From NCBI RefSeq assembly GCF_018732085.1, contig NZ_CP076103.1:3038001-3102000 (forward strand): a DNA stretch of 64,000 nucleotides, in the 5' to 3' direction. Shown here one piece after another: positions 43,059 through 51,598 of the stretch. Within the stretch, counting starts at the first letter, position 1; each line of letters starts with the position of its first letter. Source of the stretch: Lysobacter capsici (GTDB lineage Bacteria > Pseudomonadota > Gammaproteobacteria > Xanthomonadales > Xanthomonadaceae). The notes beneath the pieces were generated by a model. That model saw nothing but the letters and a program-made list of their open reading frames with translations, made no database searches and had not been told where the DNA came from. The translations under genes were made by a program, and so were the position numbers.

Positions 43059-43193
43059 GCGGCCACGTTCGCGAAAGCGGCAGTCGCCCAGTCGTCTGGG
43101 CGACTGCGTCGATCGGGACGACCTGAAACCGGGCGACGACTGCGTTCGCGAACAAGGCCGTTCGCGCGGCGGCGCATTCGCCGCTTGCGGGCA

Positions 43194-43586
43194 TTACGGT
43201 TCGAAGCGACCCGTGCCTTCGCGATCGCGCTCGTAGTGCCGGCTGAGCGCGAACGCCGGCAACCAGGACTCGCGGCGGACGGTCCAGGTTTCGTAGGTCG
43301 GCGTGAGTTGGTCGGGTGCGTCCAGCGCTCCCAGGCTCACTTCGACCTCGTCCGCGCTGCGTGCAAAAACGGATGAGCCGCAGCGCGGGCAGAAATGCCG
43401 TCCGAGGTAATCGCGTGTTTCGCCTTCAACGCTCACCGCATCGTGCGGGAACATGGCGAATGTGTAGAAAAGGCTGCCGCTATGCTTGCGGCAGTCGAAG
43501 CAATGGCAGACGCCGACCCGGTAGGGCAGGCCCGAGGCTTCGATGCGAACGTTGCCGCACACGCAACCGCCAGTGAATCGCTCCAT
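43194..43586 (-). CDS. GFA-family (CENP-V/GFA domain) zinc protein
   Basis: This 130-residue protein has the GFA pattern: GGCVCGNVRI, VCHCFDCRKHSGSLFYTFAMF and FCPRCGSSVF, which provide the cysteines for structural and putative catalytic zinc. The family is named after glutathione-dependent formaldehyde-activating enzyme, but most members have no known substrate. ATG 43586 is chosen because conserved sequence begins MERFTGGCVCG; the frame continues to 43667. It appears monocistronic. Confidence 0.88.
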   Translation of the reverse strand: MERFTGGCVCGNVRIEASGLPYRVGVCHCFDCRKHSGSLFYTFAMFPHDAVSVEGETRDYLGRHFCPRCGSSVFARSADEVEVSLGALDAPDQLTPTYETWTVRRESWLPAFALSRHYERDREGTGRFEP

Positions 43587-43739
43587 GCTGCATCTCCGTT
43601 GAAACGCAGCTGGAATGGTTACAGCGAACGTGCCGGCATTGCAATCGCCGAAGCGCCTTGTGGGCAACGCCGTTCACGGCACGCCGCGCGCCTGCCCTCC
43701 GGCACTTGATGCCGAAGGGGCAGGGCAGCGCATCGGTCG

Positions 43740-46700
43740 TCAGTCCGACACCGGATGCTGCACCGGATGCGAGGAACGATGGCGGAACCGTCGCGTCAGC
43801 CATTCGCCGAGGTCGTCGACCACCGTGAACGCGGCCGGGATCACGATCAGGCTCAGCAGGGTCGAGGTGATCAGGCCGCCGATCACCGCGATCGCCATCG
43901 GCGCGCGGAAGCTGGAATCGCCGGCGAAACCCAGCGCGATCGGCATCATGCCGGCGCCCATCGCCAGCGTGGTCATGATGATCGGCTGGGCGCGCTTGCG
44001 GCAGGCGTCGATCAACGCATCGTGCTGGCTCATTCCATGTTCGTCCTCGGCCATCACCGCGTAGTCGACCAGCAGGATCGAATTCTTGGTGGCGATGCCG
44101 ATCAACATCAGCAGGCCGATCAAGGCCGGCAAGGACAGCATGTTCTGGGTCAGCAGCAGCGCGCCGAACGCGCCGCCGGCGCACAGCGGCACCGCGGTCA
44201 GGATGGTCAGCGGCATCAACGCATGGTTGAACAGCAACAACAGCACCATGTAGATGCAGATCAGTCCGGCCGCCATCGCCAGCATGAAGCCGACGAACAG
44301 TTCGACGAACACCTCGGCGTCGCCGGTGTTGAGGAAGCTCACGCCGGGCGGCAGATGCTGCACGCTCGGCAGTTTCTGCACGGTTTCCATGACCTCGCCG
44401 AGCGGCCGACCGTTGAGTTCGGCGGTCAGGGTGACGTTGCGCTGACGCTGGTAGCGCGAGATCTGCGACGGCCCGCTGCCCATCTGGATATCCGCGACCG
44501 CGGCCAGCGGCACCGGACCGTAACGGCCGTGTACGCGCAACTGGCCGATCAAGGCCGGATTGGCCAGGGTCGCCTCGGCGAAACCGACCCGGATCGGAAT
44601 CTGCCGGTCGGGCAGGTTGAGCTTCGCGAGACGTTGCTCGTAATCGCCCGAGGTCGCGATGCGCGCGGCTTCGGCGATGTCGGCGGTCGCTACGCCCAGG
44701 TCGGCGGCCCGCGCCGAGTTCGGCACGATCTGGATTTCCGGACGCAGCAACGATGCCGACGAGCTGACGCTGCCGAGGCCGGAGATGCCGCGCAAATCGC
44801 GTTCGAGCGCGATCGAGGCTTCCTGCAGATGCTGCGGATCGTCGCCGGACAGCACCAGTTGCAGTTGATTGCCCGGTTCGGAGCTGACGTAGCTCACGCG
44901 CACGCCGGCCAGGTTGGCCAGGCGCGCGCGCGCGTCGCGTTCGAGTGCGCGCTGGTCGCGTTCACGGCCGTCGGCCACGCCCCAATCGAGCACCAAGGTC
45001 GCCTTGCGCGCTTCGCCGATGCCGGTGGCGCCGGGGTCGCCGAGATCGAGCACGCTGCCGACCGCGGTATACACCTGCTTGAGTTCGGGAATGTCCTTGA
45101 CCAGCGCGCGCGCGCGTTCGGCGATCGCCGCGGTTTCCTGCAGCCGCGTGCCCGGCGGCAGTTCCAGGTTGAGGTTGCTGCGGCCCAGGTCGGACTGCGG
45201 GATGAAGGTCGCCGGGATGAACGGCACCAGCGCCAGCGAGGCGACGAACAGGCCGGTGGCGATCCACAAGGTACGCGCGCGATGGCGCAGCGCGGCGTCG
45301 ACCCAGCCCAGGTACCAGCGCATCAGCCGCGACTCGGCGGGTTCTTCGCCATGCGGCTTGAGCAGGTACGCGGCCATCATCGGCGTCAACAGACGCGCGA
45401 CCAGCAACGAGAACAGCACCGCGGTCGCGGCGGTCCAGCCGAACTCGCGGAAGAACTTGCCGGCGATGCCGGGCATGAAGGCGACCGGCACGAACACCGC
45501 CGCCAGGGTCAGCGAAGTGGCGATGACCGCGTTGCCGATTTCGCCGGCGGCGTCGCGGGCGGCTTCCAGCGGCGGCTTGCCCATGCGCAGATGGCGCACG
45601 ATGTTTTCGATCTCGACGATCGCGTCGTCGACGAGGATGCCGACCACCACCGACAGCGCGAGCAAGGTGATCAGGTTCAAGGTGAAGCCGAACCAGTACA
45701 TCACCGCGAAAGTCGGGATGATCGACAACGGCAGCGCGAGCGCCGACACCCAGGTCGCGCGCCAGTCGCGCAGGAACGCCCACACCACCAGCAGCGCCAG
45801 CAGCGCGCCTTCCCACAGCATCGTCATCGACGAATCGTAGGAGCGATGGGTCTCGTCGATGGCGGTGGTGACCAGGCGGAAGTCGATGCCCGGATGGCTC
45901 GCCTTGAGCTGGTCCAGGGCCGCATGCACGCCTGCTTCGACTTTCACCTCGCTCGAACCGCGCGTGCGCGACATCGAGAATGCGACCACGTCGCGGCCAT
46001 CGAGCAAGGCGACCTGGGTCGGATCGGCGGCGGCATCGCTGACCTTGGCCAGGGCCGACAAGCGCACCGAGCGGCCGTCGGGCAGGCTGATCGAATAGTC
46101 GCGCAGCGACTGCGCGTTGCCGACCGTACCGAGGGTGCGGATGGTCTGCTGGCTGCGGTCGAGTTCGGCCTTGCCGCCGGCGCGTTCGACCTGGATCTGC
46201 GCCAGCTGCCGCGACACATCGCCGGCGGTGACGCCGAAGGCGAGCAGGGCGTTGGGATCCAGATCGACCCGCACCTGGCGCTCGACGCCACCGACGCGGG
46301 TGACGCGGGCCACGCCCGGCACGCCGTACATGGCGCGCGAGACTTGCCGGTCGACGAACCAGCTGGCTTCATCGGCGGTCATCTGCGGTGCGACCAGCGC
46401 GTAGGTCATCAACGAGCCGCCGATATCGACCTTCGAGATCACCGGTTCCTGGATGTCCTGCGGCAGATCGGTGCGGATGCGCGTCACCGCATCGCGGGTG
46501 TCGTCCAGCGCGGTGGCCAGATCGGCTTCGAGATTGAATTCGATCGTGGTGGTGCTGACGCCTTCGCTGACCGTGGAGATCACGCGTTTGACGTTGTTGA
46601 CGGTCGCAACCGAGTCTTCGACCTTGCGCGTGACCTCGGCTTCGAGCTGGCTCGGCGACGCGCCCGGCTGAGTGACGGTGACCGTGGTCATCGGGAAGGC

Positions 46701-46820
46701 GATATCGGGAAAGCGCGCCACCGGCAGCTTGAAGAAGCCCCACAGGCCGGCCACGCACAGCACGAAGAACAGCATGATCGCCGGCAGCGGGCGGCGGATC
46801 GCCCAGGCGGAAAAATTCAT
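43740..46820 (-). CDS. RND efflux permease (HAE1/AcrB-like)
   Basis: This 1026-residue permease starts MNFSAWAIRRPLPAIMLFFVLC, the first of twelve expected helices. TM4 carries VVGILVDDAIVEIENIVRHL with the proton-relay aspartate pair, and TM10 carries IGIATKNSILLVDYAV with the relay lysine. Two periplasmic loops follow TM1 and TM7. It pumps drugs or other amphiphiles with the adaptor encoded upstream; no outer-membrane channel gene is adjacent, so a TolC elsewhere is probably used. The frame runs on to 47318, but ATG 46820 overlaps the adaptor stop and begins TM1. Confidence 0.94.
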   Translation of the reverse strand: MNFSAWAIRRPLPAIMLFFVLCVAGLWGFFKLPVARFPDIAFPMTTVTVTQPGASPSQLEAEVTRKVEDSVATVNNVKRVISTVSEGVSTTTIEFNLEADLATALDDTRDAVTRIRTDLPQDIQEPVISKVDIGGSLMTYALVAPQMTADEASWFVDRQVSRAMYGVPGVARVTRVGGVERQVRVDLDPNALLAFGVTAGDVSRQLAQIQVERAGGKAELDRSQQTIRTLGTVGNAQSLRDYSISLPDGRSVRLSALAKVSDAAADPTQVALLDGRDVVAFSMSRTRGSSEVKVEAGVHAALDQLKASHPGIDFRLVTTAIDETHRSYDSSMTMLWEGALLALLVVWAFLRDWRATWVSALALPLSIIPTFAVMYWFGFTLNLITLLALSVVVGILVDDAIVEIENIVRHLRMGKPPLEAARDAAGEIGNAVIATSLTLAAVFVPVAFMPGIAGKFFREFGWTAATAVLFSLLVARLLTPMMAAYLLKPHGEEPAESRLMRWYLGWVDAALRHRARTLWIATGLFVASLALVPFIPATFIPQSDLGRSNLNLELPPGTRLQETAAIAERARALVKDIPELKQVYTAVGSVLDLGDPGATGIGEARKATLVLDWGVADGRERDQRALERDARARLANLAGVRVSYVSSEPGNQLQLVLSGDDPQHLQEASIALERDLRGISGLGSVSSSASLLRPEIQIVPNSARAADLGVATADIAEAARIATSGDYEQRLAKLNLPDRQIPIRVGFAEATLANPALIGQLRVHGRYGPVPLAAVADIQMGSGPSQISRYQRQRNVTLTAELNGRPLGEVMETVQKLPSVQHLPPGVSFLNTGDAEVFVELFVGFMLAMAAGLICIYMVLLLLFNHALMPLTILTAVPLCAGGAFGALLLTQNMLSLPALIGLLMLIGIATKNSILLVDYAVMAEDEHGMSQHDALIDACRKRAQPIIMTTLAMGAGMMPIALGFAGDSSFRAPMAIAVIGGLITSTLLSLIVIPAAFTVVDDLGEWLTRRFRHRSSHPVQHPVSD

Positions 46821-47950
46821 GGCGTGCTCGTCTCCGCGGCCGGCGCCTTGCTCGCCGCCCGGCTTGCCGACTGGCTCGCCGGCACCACGCGCACGCGGTC
46901 GCCGTCGCCGAGGAAGCCCGCGCCTTCGGCGACGACTTGCTGGCCTTCTTTCAGGCCTTCGATGATTTCGATCCGGCCTTGCGCGGTCTGACCGGTGCGC
47001 ACGCGCAGGCGCTGCACGGTCTGCTTGTCCTTCACCGTGAACACGTAGCTGTGGCCGTCGCGCTGCACGACTGCGGCGCTGGGCACCATCAGGGCGCGCC
47101 CTGCGCCGGTGACGATGCGGCCTTCGACATACACGCCCGGCTTGAGTGCGCCGGGTTCGGGAAGATCGGCATAGACCGTGCCGGTGCGGGTCTGCGCATC
47201 GACGCCCGGGCTGACCGCGCGAATGCGGCCGCTGACGGTGCCGCCGGCATACGGCAGTTCGACGGTGTTGCCGATTCTCACGCCGGACAACTGGTCTTCC
47301 GGCAATTCGGCGCGCCATTCCAGGCGTCCGTCGCGGATCAGGCGCAGCAGTTCGTTGCCCGCGGCGACCACTTGCCCCGGCTGCACCAGTCGCTTGGAGA
47401 TGATGCCGTCGGCGGGCGCGCGCAGTTCGGCAAAATCGCGACGTAGTTGCGCCGCGTCGCGAGCGGCGCGGGCGGTGGCGACCTGCGCTTCGGCTTGCAC
47501 GCGGGTCGCGCGCAACTCATCCAGACTGCTCGCGCTGACCAACTGGGTGGCGGCCAGTTTCGCGCCGCGCTCGTAGTTGACCTGCGCCAGCGTCAACGAC
47601 GCCTGCGCCTGCTTCAACGAGGCATCGGCCTGCGCCAGTTCGCTGTCGAGGGTGCGATGGTCCAGTTCCAGCAGCACCTGGCCCCGGCTGACCGCCTGGC
47701 CGACGTCGACCCGCAACGCGGTCACCCGCTGGCCGCTGAGTTCGACGCCCAACTGCATTTCCTCGAACGCCGACACCGGTCCGGACACCAGCACGTTGCG
47801 CGCCAGTGGCTGCGACTGGGCCGGCGCCAGCGACACCGAAAGCCCCGACGCGCCGGCCGCGGCGGCTTGTTCTTCCTTGGCGCCTGAGCACGCCGCCAGC
47901 CAGGAACACATAACGACCACTGCTAACCAACGCGGAACAACTGCGCGCAT
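46817..47950 (-). CDS. RND periplasmic adaptor (membrane fusion protein)
   Basis: This 377-residue lipoprotein has lipobox WLAAC at about residues 17-21. It has the adaptor layout: barrel start VSGPVSAFEEMQLGVELSGQRV, lipoyl half VDVGQAVSRGQVLLELD, a helical hairpin (QADASLKQAQASLTLAQVNYERGAK), then LRAPADGIISKRLVQPGQVV and a beta-barrel domain. It links the permease to an outer-membrane channel. The stop overlaps the permease start (ATGA). The C-terminal tail is Ala/Ser-rich. Confidence 0.93.
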   Translation of the reverse strand: MRAVVPRWLAVVVMCSWLAACSGAKEEQAAAAGASGLSVSLAPAQSQPLARNVLVSGPVSAFEEMQLGVELSGQRVTALRVDVGQAVSRGQVLLELDHRTLDSELAQADASLKQAQASLTLAQVNYERGAKLAATQLVSASSLDELRATRVQAEAQVATARAARDAAQLRRDFAELRAPADGIISKRLVQPGQVVAAGNELLRLIRDGRLEWRAELPEDQLSGVRIGNTVELPYAGGTVSGRIRAVSPGVDAQTRTGTVYADLPEPGALKPGVYVEGRIVTGAGRALMVPSAAVVQRDGHSYVFTVKDKQTVQRLRVRTGQTAQGRIEIIEGLKEGQQVVAEGAGFLGDGDRVRVVPASQSASRAASKAPAAETSTP

Positions 47951-48176
47951 GGAGGATTCCGTAAAGAGTATGAAGACAGTGGGGCGAGCGCCACGCGCAT
48001 CGGTGGCTGCCGGGCGAGCCGATGTCGCCCGTGTTCGCCAGGGCGGATGGTCGTCAGCCTAGGAGCGCGACTTTAAGAGTTGATTAAAGCGCGGGGCGGG
48101 GACCGGTAGGGAAGGACCTGCGGATGGTACTCGGTAGCGCGCCGCATTCGATCGCTTCGGTTTCGTGGTTGCGGAC

Positions 48177-48881
48177 TCAGGTCAGGTGAAGCCCGCCGTC
48201 CACGTCGAGCACGACCCCGGTGACGAATCGATTGCGCACGAGGAACGCGATGGCATCGGCGACTTCGTCGGCCCGGCCCGCGCGCGCGAGCGGCGCCTTG
48301 CGGCTTTCGCGGTCGAACAGGCCGGCGGGTTTGTCGGCCCACCAGGGCGTATCGATCACGCCGGGTGCCACCGCATTCACCCGCAGCGGCGCAAGCTCGC
48401 GCGCCAGGGTCGCGACGAGGCGGTCGATGGCTGCGTTGATCGCCCCGAGTCCCGCCGTTCCGGGGTTGGCGAAGCGTCCCGAGGCCGCGGAGACGAAGGT
48501 GATCGAACCGTCTTTCGCCAGATGCGGCAGGGCCGCCTGCGCGCTGTTGAAATGCACCCAGAACTTGGCCTCGAAGCCGCGGCGCAGATCCTCCGGCGCG
48601 ACCGCGGCGAACGGGCCGGCGCCGGCGCCGCCCGAGGCCGCAATCACCAGGTGGCCGATCGGAGCGAGCTTCGCGAAGAGCGTGTCCAATGACGCGCGAT
48701 CGGCGGCGTCCGCGACGTCCCCTCGCGCACCGGGCCCGAGCTGGCGCAGGGCCTGATCGAGTTTTTCCCGATTCCGGCCGACGACGATCGTGGCCGTGCC
48801 TGAGCGCGAAAACAGTTCGGCGGTGGCCAGGCCGATACCGGAAGTACCGCCGATCACGACGATGGGAGTCGAAGCGGTCAT
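48177..48881 (-). CDS. SDR-fold protein lacking the YxxxK motif
   Basis: This 234-residue Rossmann protein has the cofactor loop GGTSGIG near residue 12, then VVGRNREKL, VIAASGGAGAG in place of NNAG, and SITFVSAASG with the catalytic-serine position. The Tyr-x3-Lys expected next reads L-G-A-I-N (in GTAGLGAINAAIDRLV), so both proton-relay residues are absent. VNAVAPGVIDTPWW and the C-terminal VTGVVLDVDGG are conserved. A group of SDR-like proteins with NAA in place of the lysine exists. Dehydrogenase activity is therefore uncertain. ATG 48881 begins MTASTPIVVIGG. Confidence 0.82.
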   Translation of the reverse strand: MTASTPIVVIGGTSGIGLATAELFSRSGTATIVVGRNREKLDQALRQLGPGARGDVADAADRASLDTLFAKLAPIGHLVIAASGGAGAGPFAAVAPEDLRRGFEAKFWVHFNSAQAALPHLAKDGSITFVSAASGRFANPGTAGLGAINAAIDRLVATLARELAPLRVNAVAPGVIDTPWWADKPAGLFDRESRKAPLARAGRADEVADAIAFLVRNRFVTGVVLDVDGGLHLT

Positions 48882-49124
48882 GGGCGTGTCCTTGTGAACT
48901 GTGGGCGTATCGGCGTCAAGGCGGATTTATCGGACGCAAGGCGGCCTGTCAATGTCGAAGCCATCCAATGTCGATGAATGCCCGCCGCGGCATCGGCTGC
49001 GTTATCCGCTAGCCGAGCGGAATGTTGCGAGCGGTCTGGGGGCAGGCGTGGGGCGAGGCGATGTATGAGCGCCGGTGTCACGCGCGCGCAAGTTGCCGTC
49101 AGACAGAGCCGGCCAGTCCGCGCG

Positions 49125-49349
49125 CACCCCGGTGAGTTCTTCCGAGATCCGCCACAGGCGTTCGGCCAGCGCTTCATCGCGTGCCGCGTCCACCGGTTCC
49201 ACCACGGTCGGATGGCCTTTCTTTTCGTTCGGGCCGTCGGGGCCGAAGAACTGTCCGCCGCGGACCTGCGGCGCGGTCGCGGCATACAGCTGCGGCAGCA
49301 CGCCCATCTCGGCCGGTTGGGCGAAGAAGCGATTGCCGAGGCGTGATGT
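49125..49349 (-). pseudogene. Truncated SDR oxidoreductase, C-terminal remnant
   Basis: About 75 codons encode SRLGNRFFAQPAEMGVLPQLYAATAPQ, GGQFFGPDGPNEKKGHP and ALAERLWRISEELTGV, a typical C-terminus of the long SDR family (WWOX/retinol-dehydrogenase-like). The N-terminal Rossmann part with TGxxxGIG and YxxxK is missing, and the frame upstream is unrelated. The frame also runs about 40 residues past the normal end. This is a deletion remnant. Flanks 48882-49124 and 49350-49476 show no gene. Confidence 0.7.
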
Positions 49350-49476
49350 TTGAGCGGCGCAGGGACGCGTTTGCAGCCGCTGCAGCCGTGAGGGCCGCCC
49401 AGCAAGTGAGTGCGTAACCAAGTAGATGCAGCAGCAGCGACGGCTAGTACCCACGTCCAATACGCACATCCATTAC

Positions 49477-49506
49477 TTCGCATAATGTATATTATGTTCA
49501 TGCGAA
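49477..49506. promoter_or_regulatory. AT-rich nested palindrome, operator-like
   Basis: The inner repeat is CATAAT-GTAT-ATTATG (49481-49496). TTCGCA (49477-49482) and TGCGAA (49501-49506) give an outer inverted pair. It stands out in GC-rich DNA and lies upstream of the truncated SDR remnant, where a MarR/TetR/HxlR-type operator for that lost gene could have been. The regulator is not in the window. Confidence 0.45.
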
Positions 49507-49596
49507 GATGTACCAATGGATGGTCGATGCATGCCCGGATTGCGTAAGCACAGCATGTCCTTCAACGCCACCGGCAGCTCACAGCGAGCTTCACCA

Positions 49597-51474
49597 TCAG
49601 CGAGCCTCGTCAGTCGCCATCGTCATCGCCGCGAACAGCATCCAGGTGGTATGCGGAATCCACTGCTCCACCCAGCGCCATTGTTCCGAATCCGGGCCGG
49701 GCGCGAAGCTGATGCCGGCGCCGGTGTCGCTGCCCACCGCGCCGGTGATGCCGTTGGAGATGCCGCCTACGAACATTTCGCCGGCGCTCTCCGGCACGGT
49801 CGGCGGGTTCTTGCGGCCGAAGCCGTAGAGCATGGAGATGCCGTATGGGTTGCGGCCCAGGGTCCAGTCGAGCTGGCTCTGCGCATAACCGGCACGATCG
49901 CTAGGCAGGCCGTAGCCGGCCGCGCCGTGGTCCGCCAGCTTGCGGCCGCCGATGACCATGGCCGCGCTGAGCGACGCCAGGCGGGCGCTTTCGCCCTGCC
50001 ACCAGTAGCCGGTTTCGTTGCGATGCGGGATGAAGAAGCCTTCCAGCACGTCGCCCGCGGCCTTGCCGTCCTGGGTCAGCTGGAAGCGTTGGCGGGCGTA
50101 GCCATACGGGTTGGCCACCGCGTTGGTGATGGTCAGCTCGTGCTTGAGCGCCGAACCGATGGCATCCAGCGCGCGCTGACGACGTCCCTGCTCCGGTTCG
50201 ATATCGACATAAGCCGAGAGGCTGATCACCGGCAAGCCGGCTTCGGCGGCGTGGTAGTACGGGCGGCGGCCGCCGTCGCTGATGAAACCGCCGTCGGCTT
50301 GCTGCCGCGCCATCAGGCTGGCGGCGCGTTCGCGCGCGTCGTCGAGGTAGCGCGACTGGCCGGTGGCGTTGTGCAGTTCCACCAGCGCCATCAGCGCGGT
50401 GTAGTCGTCGATGATGTTTTCCTTGCCGTCGGCGCCGTACTGCGGGTTGAACTTGCGCAGGTGCGCGTAGGCGCGCTCGGCATCGGCCAGATACTGGACG
50501 CCGTCGAATTCGCCATGACGGCCGCTTTGCCTGGCCAACATCGAGGCACGCGCGAGCGCGGCGATGGCCATGCCGCCGCCGGCGCGAAACGCCGAGCGGT
50601 ACAAGGTCGTGTACGTTCCGGCCGCGCCTTCGTAACCGGTGACCATGCGCTTGGCGCCCGGGGTACCCCATTGGTCGAACACCGTGGTGTAGAAATAGCC
50701 TTCGGCATCCAGCGTGCGATGCAGATAGTCCGCGCCCCAGAACGCTTCATCCTCGACCTGCGTTTGCAGGCCGTGCGCGGCGAACAAGGCCTGGCGCGCA
50801 TGCGCGCCATAGGCCAATACCCAGGCCGCCATCGAGGCCTGCTGCGGATTGAAATAGTTGGCGTAGCCCAGGTGCGACAGGTATTTGCCCTTGTCGCCGC
50901 CGGCGTCCTGCCAGCCGCCCCAGGCGTTCACTCTGCGCGAGGTCTGGAAGATCGGCAGGTCGCGATCGGCGTCGTCGGTGTGGCGGCTGCGCTTGAAGTA
51001 GCCCAGCAGCTGCGCGCCGGTCGTGGCGAAGACCGCGTTGTCGCGTACCGGTACGGCAGCCGATACCGCACGCTGCTGGCCGATACGCACTTCCACTTCG
51101 TACTGGCCGACTTGCTCGACATCCGAGAAGTCGACGCTGAAATAGCGCTTGCCCGGGCTCCACTCGGCAAACGGCTGCAGCGGCCGCAGATCGCCGTGCT
51201 GGATCGGCTTGCCATCGCGCAACACGGTGTAGCTGCCCTGCCCGGCTTCGCCTGCATATTCGACGACGGCCAGCTTCGGCCCCCGCCGCTCCAGCGCCAC
51301 CTGGTTGAGCTGCACCAGCAGCGGCTGTTTGGGCAGGCTCACCGACACCGTGGTCTTCGATTCTTCGGCCGAGGCGGCACAGGCCACCTGCAGTAGGCTG
51401 GACAACGTCATCGCCAGCGCGGCCATCGCTTGAACGGCGGTCTTGCGGGAGTGCGGCAAAAGGGTCATCGGCAC
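49597..51474 (-). CDS. Secreted glycoside hydrolase family 9 (cellulase or exo-glucosaminidase type)
   Basis: This 625-residue protein has a signal peptide (residues 1-34), an N-terminal Ig-like CelD_N domain (about 50-140: LLVQLNQVALERRGPKLAVV to VEQVGQYEVEVRIG) and a GH9 catalytic domain. The catalytic aspartates are in VNAWGGWQDAGGDKGKYLSHLGYANYFNPQQ and the acid is probably the Glu in GYWWQGESARLASLS. The DAGGDKGKYLSHL form differs from true cellulases (DAGDHVKF) and recalls the GH9 exo-glucosaminidase/chitobiose subgroup, so the substrate may be chitosan or cello-oligosaccharides. It is divergent from a ROK repressor and a sugar-uptake operon. Confidence 0.87.
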   Translation of the reverse strand: MPMTLLPHSRKTAVQAMAALAMTLSSLLQVACAASAEESKTTVSVSLPKQPLLVQLNQVALERRGPKLAVVEYAGEAGQGSYTVLRDGKPIQHGDLRPLQPFAEWSPGKRYFSVDFSDVEQVGQYEVEVRIGQQRAVSAAVPVRDNAVFATTGAQLLGYFKRSRHTDDADRDLPIFQTSRRVNAWGGWQDAGGDKGKYLSHLGYANYFNPQQASMAAWVLAYGAHARQALFAAHGLQTQVEDEAFWGADYLHRTLDAEGYFYTTVFDQWGTPGAKRMVTGYEGAAGTYTTLYRSAFRAGGGMAIAALARASMLARQSGRHGEFDGVQYLADAERAYAHLRKFNPQYGADGKENIIDDYTALMALVELHNATGQSRYLDDARERAASLMARQQADGGFISDGGRRPYYHAAEAGLPVISLSAYVDIEPEQGRRQRALDAIGSALKHELTITNAVANPYGYARQRFQLTQDGKAAGDVLEGFFIPHRNETGYWWQGESARLASLSAAMVIGGRKLADHGAAGYGLPSDRAGYAQSQLDWTLGRNPYGISMLYGFGRKNPPTVPESAGEMFVGGISNGITGAVGSDTGAGISFAPGPDSEQWRWVEQWIPHTTWMLFAAMTMATDEAR

Positions 51475-51498
51475 GGTTCCGGATAGACTAGCCAGCGC

Positions 51499-51527
51499 AA
51501 CTTAGCCATGCGGCCGGTCGCCGTCAA
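51499..51527 (-). promoter_or_regulatory. Promoter candidate for the GH9 gene
   Basis: On the minus strand TTGACG (51522-51527), a 17-base spacer and TAAGTT (51499-51504) precede the GH9 start by about 25 bases. The -35 is embedded in TTTATTGACG, the same ten bases found at the pfkB promoter. The -10 is weak. Confidence 0.45.
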
Positions 51528-51545
51528 TAAATACTTCACACGGAT

Positions 51546-51558
51546 GTATTAATAATAC
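51546..51558. promoter_or_regulatory. Perfect palindrome, candidate ROK operator
   Basis: GTATTA-A-TAATAC is a perfect 13-base inverted repeat with a single central base, in the 124-base gap between the divergent GH9 and ROK genes. AT-rich repeats of this kind suit ROK (NagC/Mlc-like) repressors. It lies just upstream of the GH9 -35. Confidence 0.5.
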
Positions 51559-51598
51559 GGCGCCATCCCTCCCCTACGCTCAACCGGTTTCAACGCCT

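Noticed and set aside
43755..46991. 1078-codon plus-strand frame opposite the RND permease
   Set aside because: Antisense shadow of the permease, made up of His/Gln/Arg-rich sequence.
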